DNA of 64,000 nt from Cordylochernes scorpioides. Taxonomy: Eukaryota; Arthropoda; Arachnida; Pseudoscorpiones; Chernetidae. Below, one piece after another: positions 10,122 to 21,763 of the stretch. A model generated the notes under the pieces. That model was not told the DNA's origin and did not search any database. It saw only the letters and a list, made by a program, of their open reading frames with translations. The stretch lies in the NCBI GenBank assembly GCA_030710605.1, contig CP092865.1:143515081-143579080 (forward strand), written 5' to 3'. The translations under genes and the position numbers were made by a program. Each line of letters opens with the position of its first letter. Positions within the stretch are counted from its first letter, which is position 1.

Positions 10122-12089
10122 TGTTGGGTCCATTTTGGACTCAGACCCAACAATGTGAACATTATAAGTGTGAATTTGAGGAGACAAGGTTTTTGGCTGG
10201 ATGCTGGATGTACAGGATACCCTTTGACCGGATTCTGCAGACCACTGGCACATCATGCGCTGATTTATCATGAGGCCTGAAAGAGTGTCCAGTGACTGAA
10301 TCATCCTACAGCCTGGGAAGAACCTTTAATGGCCCGAGGGACGTCAAATTGCACCATCCAATTTTTCTTATGAATGCCTTATTATGTTCTTTTATGTAAA
10401 TATATTTTTTTTATGTTGGCATAGGCATTTTTTTGTTGTTTAAAAGTAGGAGTAGATTTTAAATAATTCATCTGAATCATTTATTAAATTATTTTAAAAT
10501 CATTTTGGCAAATTGGTTTTATGATTCATGGGAATTGTTTAATTAATTATTCTTTTCCAAATTGGAATATATTGATTTAAATAATTCTCATGAATTAACC
10601 AATTAATTTGTAATGGAAATATAAATTTCAGATTTTATTTCAGTATATATATATATATATGACATAATAAAAATATGATTTTTATTATTCATTAATATAA
10701 TTATATTTTAAATAATCATAGAACCAAACACAGAGTTGATTTTTAAAATCCTCAACAAAAGGAGTACAACCCAAGATGTTTTTTGTTTATACTTAGATTA
10801 TATCATTATAGAATTGAATGTATGCAAACTGTTTTGTTCTTAAAATATAATCATTAAAATAAATACAATTTTGGAAATAAAAGTTATCATTCACTTCAAT
10901 CCACGACTGCATGAATGAATTGGTAACGTACCTAAAATACATCTTTTTTTATGACATATATAAATTATATATATTTCACCTAGGTATATTATTTTGCTTT
11001 TTCTTGGGGCCTATCACAGAGGGTGACCTGATTTATTTTTATGATTTGAAGATAATTTTTTTTTTTGGTGATGATTTGGTCACCCTGGGAGAGGATAGGG
11101 GGTGAGTTTGAAAGCGGCCACCAGGGGGAGCAGGAAGGAAACCGGGGAGGCTTGGCGATGGGCAAAGGTTATGAACTGGGGAAATGTAAGTAAATTTTTT
11201 TTTCTTTAATCTTTAATAGGGATATATAAATTCTATTTTTTTTTATATAATTAGATTTTTTTTGGGTAGTTTATCTAGGCCAACATTATATTTTTTTTGT
11301 GAAATATGGATATTGTGTTAAAGGTGTTATAATGTGTAAAAAAAAATATTATTTGAATGCAAAAAAAATAAACATGTTATAGTTCATTTATCGCAGTAAA
11401 ACCCTTTCTTACATTTTGTTGAACACATCTCACATTTTCAATCATATAGGATATTAATATACTTAAGATTAAACTTTAAATTATATTTGATACACCATTT
11501 CCCTCGTGTATTTGTGCATATTGTGTCCTTTGGATAAGTCTGTCTATTTGTGGTTTGCAAATCGGACATTCACTTGAATTTGATTTATGGTTTGTATAAA
11601 GGGTTTTTTTTCTTTATTATTTAGGGTGCTTAAAATTATTGTGACAGTTTGTTGTTTCAGTACAGTTGTGGTTACCCTGTACACTGCATATTTTACATAT
11701 TTTAATGCTTTGGCAGTCTTTTGTTTTGTGATTCGAATTAAATTCAAAACTATTTGGTATTGTTTTACAAATATTCTGTCTTGTGTATAACATCGCTCAA
11801 AAAAATAGGTGTATATCTCATTACCCATTTTTCTTTTTAAATTTGATAAACTTTAGGAGTCACTTTTAATATTATACGCTGATATGGAGAGTTAGATCTC
11901 ATTGTAAATAGAATTTTATAATTACAGATATTTTTCTGCGTTTATAATTCTATTAATCTTAATGCTTTTACCATTTCCTCCAACATTATTAGAGATATTT
12001 TTGAAGTGCATCAGAATTAGATACACCATCGTTTAAAGCCACAAGTAAAGTAAATTATATATCGTCAGGCCAGAAATCTGAACTCTACA
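10122..12089 (+). repeat. 5' LTR of the large element (1968 bp)
   Basis: Begins TGTTGGGTCC and folds at once into a terminal hairpin (TGTTGGGTC pairing with GACCCAACA). Carries a second hairpin, AGGGTGACC (11020-11028) with GGTCACCCT (11078-11086), over a T-rich loop. Ends in ctctaca. It is longer than the 3' copy because of about 290 bp at 10667-10958, bracketed by gacata (10661-10666 and 10953-10958), which looks like a later insertion. Short frames inside it (10052, 11544, 11587 and others) recur in the 3' LTR and are not genes. Confidence 0.7.
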
Positions 12090-12090
12090 T

Positions 12091-12108
12091 TGGCGCTTTC
12101 CAACGTGG
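12091..12108 (+). other. PBS-like site of the large element
   Basis: tggcgctttccaacgtgg, starting TGG as expected for pairing with a tRNA 3' CCA end, one base after the LTR end. I have not matched it to a particular tRNA. Confidence 0.55.
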
Positions 12109-12109
12109 A

Positions 12110-15100
12110 GCCGAAACTACCGAAAATTTTGAATTAGTAAAAATTTGTAAATAGCCCTACTACCTCTGAGTAAGAAACTCATGTCTCTACCTAAAAATTT
12201 TAACGATTATCTGACTTTGAAATATATATAATGCATTTGGGTGTGTGCATTATAGTGTATTAATAAAACTATAATGATCCTAAAATATTTTATATAACTA
12301 GTTTAATTTAACACCAGTGATAAACATTTATGATAATTTAGGGTTAAAAAAAAAAAAAACTTTGGAATGTCCAAATTTTCCAAACTTTAAATTTCACGTG
12401 TTAATGGACTTTTTTTTTCCCCTTTTTAATATAGAATCTTGAAATTTTAAGATATGTACAACTGAACAAAAAAACGAAGTTAGGCTTAAAACAGTGTTTT
12501 CCCACACTTCAGAGCTTCCCACAAAACCCAAATTTGGAGCCCCTAGGGACATCTTTGATTGACACGCTGGGGCAAGAGCCACATCTGTAGAGGGGTGGAA
12601 ATAGATGGACGTGAAAAACAACAGATGTGCATGCAAGATGTTTTCGAGGGGGGAGGTAAGCTATGGAGGAAAACACAGCAGTCGACGACAGAGACTTGAA
12701 CCGAGAAGGTGAGTTGCTAGCTTAGCTTTCCTCGCGGACCTCCTGCATCTGCAGGAGGGTCATCTCATAGCATGTTTCATCCTCTATCTACTTTAAAACT
12801 TTTAAGAGCCTTTTCCTTTTTTTTTTTCTCTTTAGATTTAGTCGGTATTAATTGATTCATACAACTATAGGAATATAATTATCTTGAATTAGGGCCTATT
12901 TTAGATTAATAATTATATTCATTTAGTGTCTACCTATCCACAGGATTTTATTTATCCCTTTTTTTTGTAATCCACTTATTATTTCAATTTTTAATTTTAT
13001 GTTAATGCGAGAGTGTGTACCTTCCCAGAACGAGTGTTTAATTTCGTTGCCTCTCTGTTCGCTTTCTTTTAAAATATTTAGGTTGTAAAATAGGACAACT
13101 GAATTTATATTTATTTACTGTGTGGGCTTTTATTTTTTAACATTTGTAACCTGCATAATATTTAATTATATATTTTTAGATTATTGCAACATTAAGTTTT
13201 TATTACAAATATTTTGCATATCATGTGTCACGATATCCCAAATTTTGTTTTTTTAAAGAAAATCCTTTGAGTGTTGGTTTTACCGCCTTTCCATTTTCTC
13301 TTTCTGATATAATATTTAATATAAATAGTCGCGCGACAAGTTTCCAAGATGGCAGCTGGCAGGACGCGTCCGTCAATATCGATTTTCGATCCATATTACT
13401 TCCAGATATGTACAAGATTATAAATGTTCTAGAATTCCTTTTCCTTTTGCAATCTAATAACCTGAAAACACCGGCAAGAGACGGTCACCTTGACGTGTTG
13501 TAAATGTAAAAAGACTAGCCTTTTTTTAAACATGTATATTTTCTAGGTAAAATTTCAAACGATTCTATTTTTCTGAAATATTTTATATTTTTTCTTGGGT
13601 GAGGACAAGTAAAAACATCTCGATAGCATTTAATTACAGTAAATAATTGCCAGCAGAAGGCATGATGATATTCCATAGAAATTTAAGCCGGTCATATGTT
13701 TAGCCTTTTTTTTTAATACATAATTTTGAACCGTTATAAAGTAAAGAAAGGGAACAGTAAGCTATATCCTGATAGCTGGATGTGTATCTATATCAAAAAG
13801 TGTAGTTATTCTGTTTAATGGGAATTCCAATGATCATCGAATATTAACAAATTATCTTTGGGGATTTGTACAACTGTTTTGAAAGATTTGAACAGCTTCG
13901 AGCTGAGAGAAATTCTGGAGTTAGAGTGGGGGATTAGATGCAAAGACTTTAGCCACTCGACGCAAATAACTTCAGTGAATAATTGTAGTGTTGGCTTACT
14001 GTAAAAAAAAAACTTTGACTCTTAGGATATGCGATAAGCAGAATTTTCAAGAATTGATAGAGCTGAGGGTAATATTTACACAGGTATATGGTGGGTAAAA
14101 CAGCTATTTAAATAAGAGGCAGTCTTAAGGACTTTCAGTGGAAGCAGATGCCACTGAAAATATTCAGTCCAATAATTTTTCAAATTTGAAATCATGCATG
14201 ACGAGTTTATCACGGGATTGACGCCTGAAGTGGCTTTCGTTGGGATTAATCGAGCTTGCAAAGAACTAGGAGAAGTGTAACATGTCACGCCAGTGTACTA
14301 AGATATAATTGAGAAAATTTACGTTGAGCCAATTGAAATTAGTGGAAAATTAATAAATCAAGATCTTATTCTTTGAATTTTATACTAATTTCAATTACAT
14401 GATATGGACAGCGTTATAAGTTGGGTGAAAGTTGATTCGGCTATGCAAGGGATGGTCTCCTGGAAGTGGCATGATCATATATTACTTATTGAACGCCGGG
14501 CGGGATCGCGCATGAAACATTAAATGACATCAAGAAATGGTTAAAGAAACACCCTAGAGGATTGGGGTTCGACAAAATGACGACATGAAAAATGCTCAAC
14601 ATAATTCATTGGCAGCAAAATGAGATCTTGCTATTGTATCGACAGCCACTTCTTCCTGAAATGTGCAGCGGGTGTTAGTCCCAGAGTAAAGTCCCCTGAG
14701 GTGACACTTTCCTTAGTAGATGACATAAAGACGCATGGCGAAACAGCACATAAGCCTTAAATCTAACTTCAATTCCTGCCCTCAACTTTGCAGACCAATA
14801 GCTGTAAAACCTCTTGAAACTTCCATACCCTGTGTGAATATTCCATAAGAAAGGAGCGATCCAATTCTTTGAGCCGCTATCCTGTAAAATCAGATTTGTA
14901 CTCCATCCAATTTTTTTTTTCAAAGGTAGCTGGTTAAGATATTTCCAGACCTTTTTTTATTGCTGTCATATAATTCGAAAAACGAGAAGACTACACTATT
15001 TGATCTAGTTTATATCTAGCATCTGTATGAGCTCAATAAGACTGATGAACGAAAACCGAAGACTAATGAGCGAGCCAACCCAAGGGGAACTAGTTTAATA

Positions 15101-15570
15101 GGGCTACAAGTAGTAGTTGAAGCAAATTATTTTATCCAATTTTATTGAGTTTTAACTGGTTTATAATGCTATGGATTTTTTTTTTTTTGACAAGTTGACT
15201 ATCTCGCCGAGTGTGTCTGAAGTTTAAAGATCATAGGCTGCCACAATAGTATAATAATAGCACTATTTGATATCTCATACTGATATGCAGTAGAAACAGC
15301 AACAATATAAACTCTATTTATAGATTACCATGGTTTCAATGCCCCCCGGGATAAGCCTATCTCCTCAAGGGAGAGACTAGGGGGAGAAAACACGACCTGA
15401 AGGATTATCCTTGAATATTTCATGGCAGCCCCCCTAATCTTTCACCCTGAAAGAACTTTTTTCTGGCATTTAGCACTAAGCTGGCAGGGGAGGTTAGCCT
15501 CCCAGGATAACTTTAAATAACTAGTAATAATGGATTGAGATTCGATTCCCGATTTCATGTTGGGAACTAC
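12110..15570. other. interior of the large element, no intact gene
   Basis: AT-rich sequence with a perfect 9-bp hairpin at 12739-12758 (cctcctgca-tc-tgcaggagg) and a small CpG-containing patch at 13330-13380. A stretch around 14180-14930 is less AT-rich and has short broken frames on both strands that could be old coding sequence, but I recognise no domain. Confidence 0.45.
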
Positions 15571-15767
15571 TGAGGGATGGAAAGGTAAAAGGGATGATAG
15601 ATAAATGATGGAAATGTAAAGGATGATAGATAAAAAAAATGATGGAAAGGGATGTTATAAAAGATGATGGAAAGATGATAGAGAGGTTATAGAAAAATGA
15701 TAAAAGGATAATTGAGAAATGATAATTGAAAGATAATAATAGTAGGGTAATGAAAAATTATATAAAT
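15571..15767 (+). repeat. degenerate GATG/GATA-rich simple repeat, left part
   Basis: Irregular array of words such as gatggaaag, gatgatagata and gataattga. It resumes at about 16472-16590 after the inserted dispersed repeat, so the insertion split an existing array. Confidence 0.6.
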
Positions 15768-16466
15768 ACTAGCGGACGTACCCGGCTTCGCCCGGGTTTT
15801 ACCCGAGTAAAAGTTTGTCTAACGAATCTCTCGATAAAGTGAACATTTTTTTCCCGGTCCCTTGAAAAATACTCGATAAGTTGAATAAAATCAATATTAA
15901 TTGGTTCCCTCGGTAATTGGAAGTTAAAGGAATAGTATCTTGCCTTGGAATTGTATCATTATTCTTGTATGGATGTACCCGGCTTCGCCCGGGTTTTACC
16001 CGAGTAAAGGTTTGTTTAACGAATCTCTCGATAAAGTGAACATTTTTTCCCGGTCCCTTGAAAAATACTCGATAAGTTGAATAAAATCAATATTAATTGG
16101 TTCCCTCGGTAATTGGAAGTTAAAGGAATAGTATCTTGCCTTGGAATTGTATCATTATTCTTGTCTCAAATAAATTGCCGTGTCATCCTGAATTTTGTCT
16201 TTCCTAATTTTCTACATTACAAAATCATCGTATCATCATGATAATATTTAGAGCAGATTGTTGAATTATAACAGATTAATTAGAATATTTATCTTGATTA
16301 TTTTAAAGCGAAAAGTTATTTCAAAAATTTTATTTGCTAGAAACCTTCCCAGTACTATACTAAATAACTTCCCAAAGTTTCATGGCGTTCCAATGAGTAG
16401 TTTGGTCAGGCATAAAGGACAAACAGACACACACACACACAAACATTCATTTTTATATATATAGAT
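15768..16466 (+). repeat. dispersed repeat, copy 2, with a 197-bp internal tandem duplication
   Basis: Same family as 8478-9175, in plus orientation. The 5' 197 bp, starting at gtacccggcttcgcccgg, is present twice in tandem (15778-15974 and 15975-16171), almost identical. The 3' end holds an (AC)n tract at about 16428-16442 and the tatatatatagat tail. It sits inside a GATG-rich array. Confidence 0.7.
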
Positions 16467-16974
16467 TATGTTAAAGCGATGAATTATTTATGAGAAATAA
16501 TATAAAGATGATGAGAAGTGATAGTAAGACTATAGAAGGTTGATAGAAAGACAATAGAAAAATGATAGGTGTAATTAATGTTTGAAGAGGGGTAGTTACT
16601 GACTCTTCTATTGTCTTCATAGGGCTAGTTTGGCTCCTTAGCTTGTAGTATTAATAGATTATTTGTTTTGGCTTTGGCCTAGGGGCCAATATTTGTAAAT
16701 TGTATAAAATATGCACTGAGAGATTGAATAGGCTGATTTGCCTGAAGTGCAGTAACTGTATTTACTAACTTATGTAAATGATGTGTATGTAGTGGAACAT
16801 GTACCAGTCCATCTGAATTATTAAGTCTTTGGTTATATTAAATAACAATTTTATAGTATCCTAGTCCGCTGCAGATTTTTTTTTGGGGAATTCAGAATTT
16901 TTTTTTCAGTTTTCAGTTTTTTTTTTTTTTTTAAGTTATATTTTTTTGTTTTAGTGTTAAGATCAACATATATA

Positions 16975-17190
16975 GTCACGACCGTCTTTCCTCAATTCCT
17001 CATCGCTGTCACGGATGCGCGCGCATCATCATTAGATCATTATCATTATCTAATGATAATAATAATAATTATTATTATTATATTATTATTATTATTTTAT
17101 TATTTTATTATTATCAACATATTTAGTCACGACCGTCTTTCCTCAATTCCTCATCGCTGTCACGGATGCGGGCGCATCATCATTATGATC
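16975..17190 (+). repeat. 60-bp direct repeats flanking a TTA microsatellite
   Basis: A block starting tcacgaccgtctttcctc and ending gcgcatcatcatta appears at about 16976-17036 and again at about 17125-17186. Between them lies an ATT/TAA microsatellite. The two blocks are nearly identical, pointing to a recent tandem duplication with microsatellite growth between the units. Confidence 0.7.
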
Positions 17191-17231
17191 ATTATCTTCT
17201 ATAGAAGCTTCTATCTTTATAATTATGTATA

Positions 17232-18519
17232 CAGTAAAACCCCGCTGTAACGAACCCTGGATATAACGAACCTTCCCTTATAACGAACCCACGCCGATTC
17301 CCAATTCCATTCCATTGAAAATACCATCGTTATAACGAACTTTGCGATTTTTAGAATAACAAACTACCCCTATAACGAACCTATTTCGGGTCCCAAAATG
17401 ATAAAATCTATTAAAAATACTATGCTTATAACGAACTTAGAATTGTAATTTAAAAAAAAAATTAAAAACAAAATTTTGAGCATGTTTAAAGCTCGCGGAT
17501 CGCGATTTCAAAACAATAAATTTAGCGGCATTGTTTGTTTGATTTTTGCACTTTATTTTTGCTGTATGTTGTATGAATTTTTACACATTATACTTTTTAT
17601 TAATCAGAATATCTTTGCATCCATTAAATTTGAAATATAAAAAATGCAAATGGCTTCCAAAATGAAGAAAACAAAGGCATTTTAAAAACAAAAGCATTAT
17701 TTCATTAAAAAAAAAGGCCATTTTCAGAACTTTTCAAAGTGAAACAACATAGGCAAAATGTTAAGAACATATTAAAATAAGAGAATATAACTTTTCTATT
17801 ATAAAAGATAAAATATAAAGTTATTAAAAATTGTTACAAAGAGGAATCAACTTCAAATTTTGCCGCAATCGCGATCGTACGTTTTAGGGCTAAAAAAAAA
17901 AAGTCCAAATAAACGGTCCCGTGATGAAACAAAAATTATTTTTATGCCATTAACTATGGTGATTTTAAAGTCAGCAATGTTTTGCATGGCAGGTTAAAAA
18001 AAACGAAATCTAGACCTAGAAGAATATGGGGAAACATGAAATGGAAGAAAAACACTAACTTTATTTGAATGGTGCAATGCTTGGAAGAATGCTTTGAAAC
18101 AACAAGGTATTAGAGCCATTTTTTCAAGTAAAAATTGTATTATATAATGTGATAATGATGTTTTAAAATCATTTCATATCTTTGAATATATATTTAATAA
18201 AACTTTGCCTAGGATTTGTCTTGATTTTTAACTTAGACATAGAGGTACATGTATGTTAATCATAAGAAGAACCTATTATCTAATGATTTCTATTATTATT
18301 CAGTATTAATATAAGGAAATTAGTCAATTAAGGGAATTAAAATAAAGTGACCACTATTAAGAGGCAGCCTCTTCTTGTGTGTATGGCTGTTTTTTAATTA
18401 TACGGTCTAAAATTTTTGAAAAGTAAAAAAAAATAGCCAAACCGTGGCTATAGTGAACCGTGGCTATAGTGAACCAAAAGCTCTGTCCCATTGGGGTTCA
18501 CTATAGAGGGGTTTTACTG
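17232..18519 (+). mobile_element. 1.29 kb non-autonomous Tigger/pogo-type transposon
   Basis: Flanked by TA on both sides (17230-17231, 18520-18521). Left end CAGTAAAACCCCGCTGTAAC, right end (other strand) CAGTAAAACCCCTCTATAGT. Many subterminal copies of TATAACGAAC lie on the left and CTATAGTGAACC on the right, a typical site cluster for pogo-family transposase. No transposase frame is visible. A second copy, inverted and cut by the scaffold gap, is at 58975-59708, so this is a repeated non-autonomous family and not one decayed element. Confidence 0.8.
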
Positions 18520-18529
18520 TATTTACAAA

Positions 18530-18724
18530 AAGTCAATTCGCTCGCGCCTCTAGCGGTGAAAATGAGGGGTAATACCAGCTGACCTAATGTACATGTAAAG
18601 TTTGGAGCGGGACGTTTCACAAGAGTGACATCCACGGCTCCAATTTATAATTGTAACAAATAGTATTTGAATAAAAACATTCAATCGGGTAAAACACGGG
18701 CGTTGCAGGGGTAATTCGGCTAGT
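18530..18724 (-). repeat. dispersed repeat, copy 3 (5' part)
   Basis: On the minus strand it matches the first 170 bp or so of the 42142 copy, including acaattataaattgg, cgtggatgt and cttgtgaaacgtcccgc. It abuts the right end of the Tigger-type element and is cut off there. Confidence 0.65.
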
Positions 18725-19379
18725 ATGATATAAGATTGAAGTGAGTTCAACAGTATTTTTTTAAGGTTCCTAGTGTAGGTAAATAATATTAGAGTAAGAT
18801 GATTGTTGCTTCTACTCAAGAAGCCAAGTTCTTACAATTAAAGATTGATGAAGCATAAAATCCTAGTTAATCCCAATCATTCCTCGGGACAGTGTTGGGT
18901 AGCTTGAAACCCTCTAATTCGCTATGTCCAAGGTATGAACGTGCATTGGCTAATTAATGAGTGCAGAAATATCAATGAGAAGCTTTAATTGTGGGAGCTG
19001 AAGAGGAGGTAGCTAGATCTCAGCCAAGGGAAAGAGAGAAGATTCTGCATAGTAACATGCTGATGATAGGATGAGTTTAGCTGGAAATATACCAGTTTTA
19101 ATATAGAGCGGTGGGTATCAGAAACTCTATAATGTGTTCAATGTTAAAACTGGGTACAGCCCTGTCAACAGCAGATGCCAGGATAAGAGCAGCAAGTGGA
19201 TCTACAGGAAGTAGTCCCTGGGAGGTTGGCGAGATATCAGAAGTTGACAAAAAGCTTTAAGAGTTGTGTTTTGGTGATCCAGTCTCGCTCTATTTACAAG
19301 TGAATGTCTTACTAAACCTATTTTGGCCATGACACCTAGTGTTAGGGCAGGGATAATTTAGGACTATAGATTTCACTTT

Positions 19380-19860
19380 TTTTTTAAATGATAGGTTAGC
19401 TTACAGATGAGGCCACTATTGGCCATTTCTTGAATATAAATGATTAATTAAGAGGTTGTATGAGGCATAGGGTAGTTTTTAACAAAGGGCATTAAGTTCC
19501 CATGTAGTATTTCAAAATTTTTTTGATAATGAAGTCCTAAAAGTTATTTAATATTTTGGTGATTTGATAATGATATTATTATAGTATTTTGGTTTTTATG
19601 ATAGTCTAACTTTAGTTTGAATGTGATCGTGAATGGAATGAGTGAATGTAATGATCAATGAATGAGACCACAAAGTTAAAGTCTAACATACTGTAAATCC
19701 AAAGATACATTAGAATAGTATTAGGAAATAGGCTCGATTTATTTTGATTACTTTATTTGTTAGGATCGGAAGCCTCGCAGGACAATACAACTCTCAATTG
19801 ATAGGGAATAGTCGCTCCAAAATGTTAGATTCTCTCCTCAGGGAGTATAATTTTTGATTT
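19380..19860 (+). repeat. dispersed repeat shared with 45030-45520
   Basis: Colinear blocks shared with the second site include ggttagcttacag, gaatataaat, ttgtatgaggcatag, gggcatt-agttccca, agtattttgg and a final aatagtcgctcc. About 70 percent alike by eye. No coding capacity; class unknown. Confidence 0.55.
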
Positions 19861-21148
19861 CTTTAATTTATAAGGCGAATTTGGGATCTAGCGAGACGAG
19901 GCCTTATACACATGAGGAAGAATCTTGGAGATTTCAGTTATCCTACATGCAAGGGATACTTGAATTTAGAATTGATGATTGATGGTCTTCTTTCTCAATT
20001 TTTAGGTAAGAGGATAATGGGTGGTTTCTTAGACCACAAGCCAATGCCCATTCTTCGCCTCGCAAGAGGGAACGCTGAGGTATAGATGCACTGTTTGATA
20101 AATGGGAGGACCTATTAGCCAGGTCGCACAATGAATTTGAAAAGTGCGATGACACGATACCAGGTAACCAGGTGTTTTCCGTAGTTTCGTCGCTCTGCAT
20201 GACTAGAATGAGGGACTGCAATGGGATGTCGTACAACTGGCTTACTAGGCAAAGGATCATGCTGCCTACAGAATTTTAGCTAGATGAGCTATAAATTAAT
20301 CAAGCGCTTATGAGAAAAACCTGACAGTCCGGGACTGTTCAGATTAAGTCCACCCAGGTTGTCAAAGGTGCATCATTAAAGAATTATCTCTGCCATTCGT
20401 TCTACTGAAAATAATTCAAGTCTAAGAAAAATATGTATTTAATAACAAAGTTAGATTATTTTAAGACAAGATTATCTTGTTCCATGTAAATAGTTCCAGG
20501 TAGTAGTAATTTGAAAAGGATCACCAAAAAACTCTACAGAATAGCTTACTTGGAGTTTTACAGAAAGTTAATGTTTGGATGTCAAAGAAGGACTTTGACA
20601 ACATTAAGGTTTTTATTTTTTGGCAATGTATTGGGATGAAGATGCTTGCATCCAGCCTGCTGAATTATCATGTAAAAATTTCCCAACCATTGTAGTTCTG
20701 GATGGACTAATGGATCTGACTGGTACATAATTTCAATGTATAATAAGTGCATACAAGTAAATAGCCCATTTCACTAGTGGAGGGCTTAGTTGAGAAAGTT
20801 TGAGCAGCAAATAAGTAGCCTCTCCATGGAAATCCTTTCACTGGGGTTGTCACATATGGAATAAAACTATAGGGGCATTAAAGAGGTCTGAGTTATTCAT
20901 TTGACCAAAATTGTTTTCTTCCATCAGGGCTAAGCAGCTATTAGCCCATTGCAATAGAGAACTCTCTAGCTGAAGAGAGTGCTTCTAGTACTCCCATAAC
21001 AATCATGTGACTGCCTGTATGTATAGTTATTATGAATCAAACCAATCTCTCAGCACATATAATCTCTTTAATATATATAACCGCAATATCCTATATATTT
21101 TTCTTTATGTATATTTTCATTCATATTTACATATGTATATTCTTTTAT

Positions 21149-21186
21149 CTGATGTTGGTGACTGCTGTTGCCGAAACGTCACACTC
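21149..21186 (+). other. conserved hairpin motif, copy A (CTGA...GAAACGTCACAC)
   Basis: CTGATG is followed by a 6-bp stem, GGTGAC (21157-21162) with GTTGCC (21167-21172), a TGCT loop and then GAAACGTCACAC. A second copy at 63241-63279 keeps the flanks and the pairing while the bases differ. The layout recalls a hammerhead core, but the last A of the first core box is T here. Confidence 0.5.
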
Positions 21187-21235
21187 TAATAAATTATTTG
21201 TATTAGGTCTTTTTTTTAACTATCTTTGATTCATT

Positions 21236-21763
21236 GCTGTATTGTATACAAATAAAACTACCCAATAATAAAATTAAATATCATATAATGAAATTAGATA
21301 TGTTTTAGGAGTTGTACATATCCAATTTCACTCCAAAACAACTCCTTGGAGTCCATATAATTATGTTCTGTTTGGGATGGTCTAAATGTCTGTTTATGCA
21401 GAACATGGGTTTACATCATCCCCCTCTCTCCTAGGACTGCAGCAGGGGAGTGCATGGAGTCACTTCCCAGCTATGCCCAAGTCCCAAGTTCCCTGCATGC
21501 AAGTCACAGCCAAGCAATGATGATGGGCTTTCTAAATTTGCCCACTAAATGTTAGGGTGAAATTATCCAATACTACTATATGATAACCTGTTTTAGATGC
21601 CCTAGCCTGTTTGTTTGTTTCTCCCTTTGCCTGAGTGTGGGTCACTGTTCATTCTAGTATATCGTGAAAAATGTATTTTATTCTTTAATCATATTTATCA
21701 TATTTTATGAACAGATTTTATTTAGAATTAAACACATTTTTCACTCTGGCAAGGGGAGGAAAT
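21236..21763 (+). other. 3' interior of the large element, ending in a polypurine tract
   Basis: About 430 bp of this stretch match the reverse complement of 61824-62250, including tttgcccactaaatg and the tract before TGTTGGG. It ends with aaggggaggaaat (21751-21763), the likely plus-strand primer for reverse transcription. Conservation of this block next to diverged LTR starts supports one family. Confidence 0.55.

Noticed and set aside
11544..11828. 94-residue frame recurring as 92 residues at 22932-23210
   Set aside because: Similar because both lie in the two LTR copies; composition and position give no reason to call a protein.
12739..12758. Perfect 9-bp hairpin as a transcription terminator
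   Set aside because: Such hairpins do not terminate eukaryotic Pol II transcription and no gene ends there.
13330..13415. Small CpG-containing patch as a promoter
   Set aside because: No TATA, initiator or downstream frame supports it.
15042..15060. CTGATGAACGAAAAC, resembling a hammerhead ribozyme core
   Set aside because: There is no room for a stem between the CTGATGA and GAAA boxes and no flanking stems pair.
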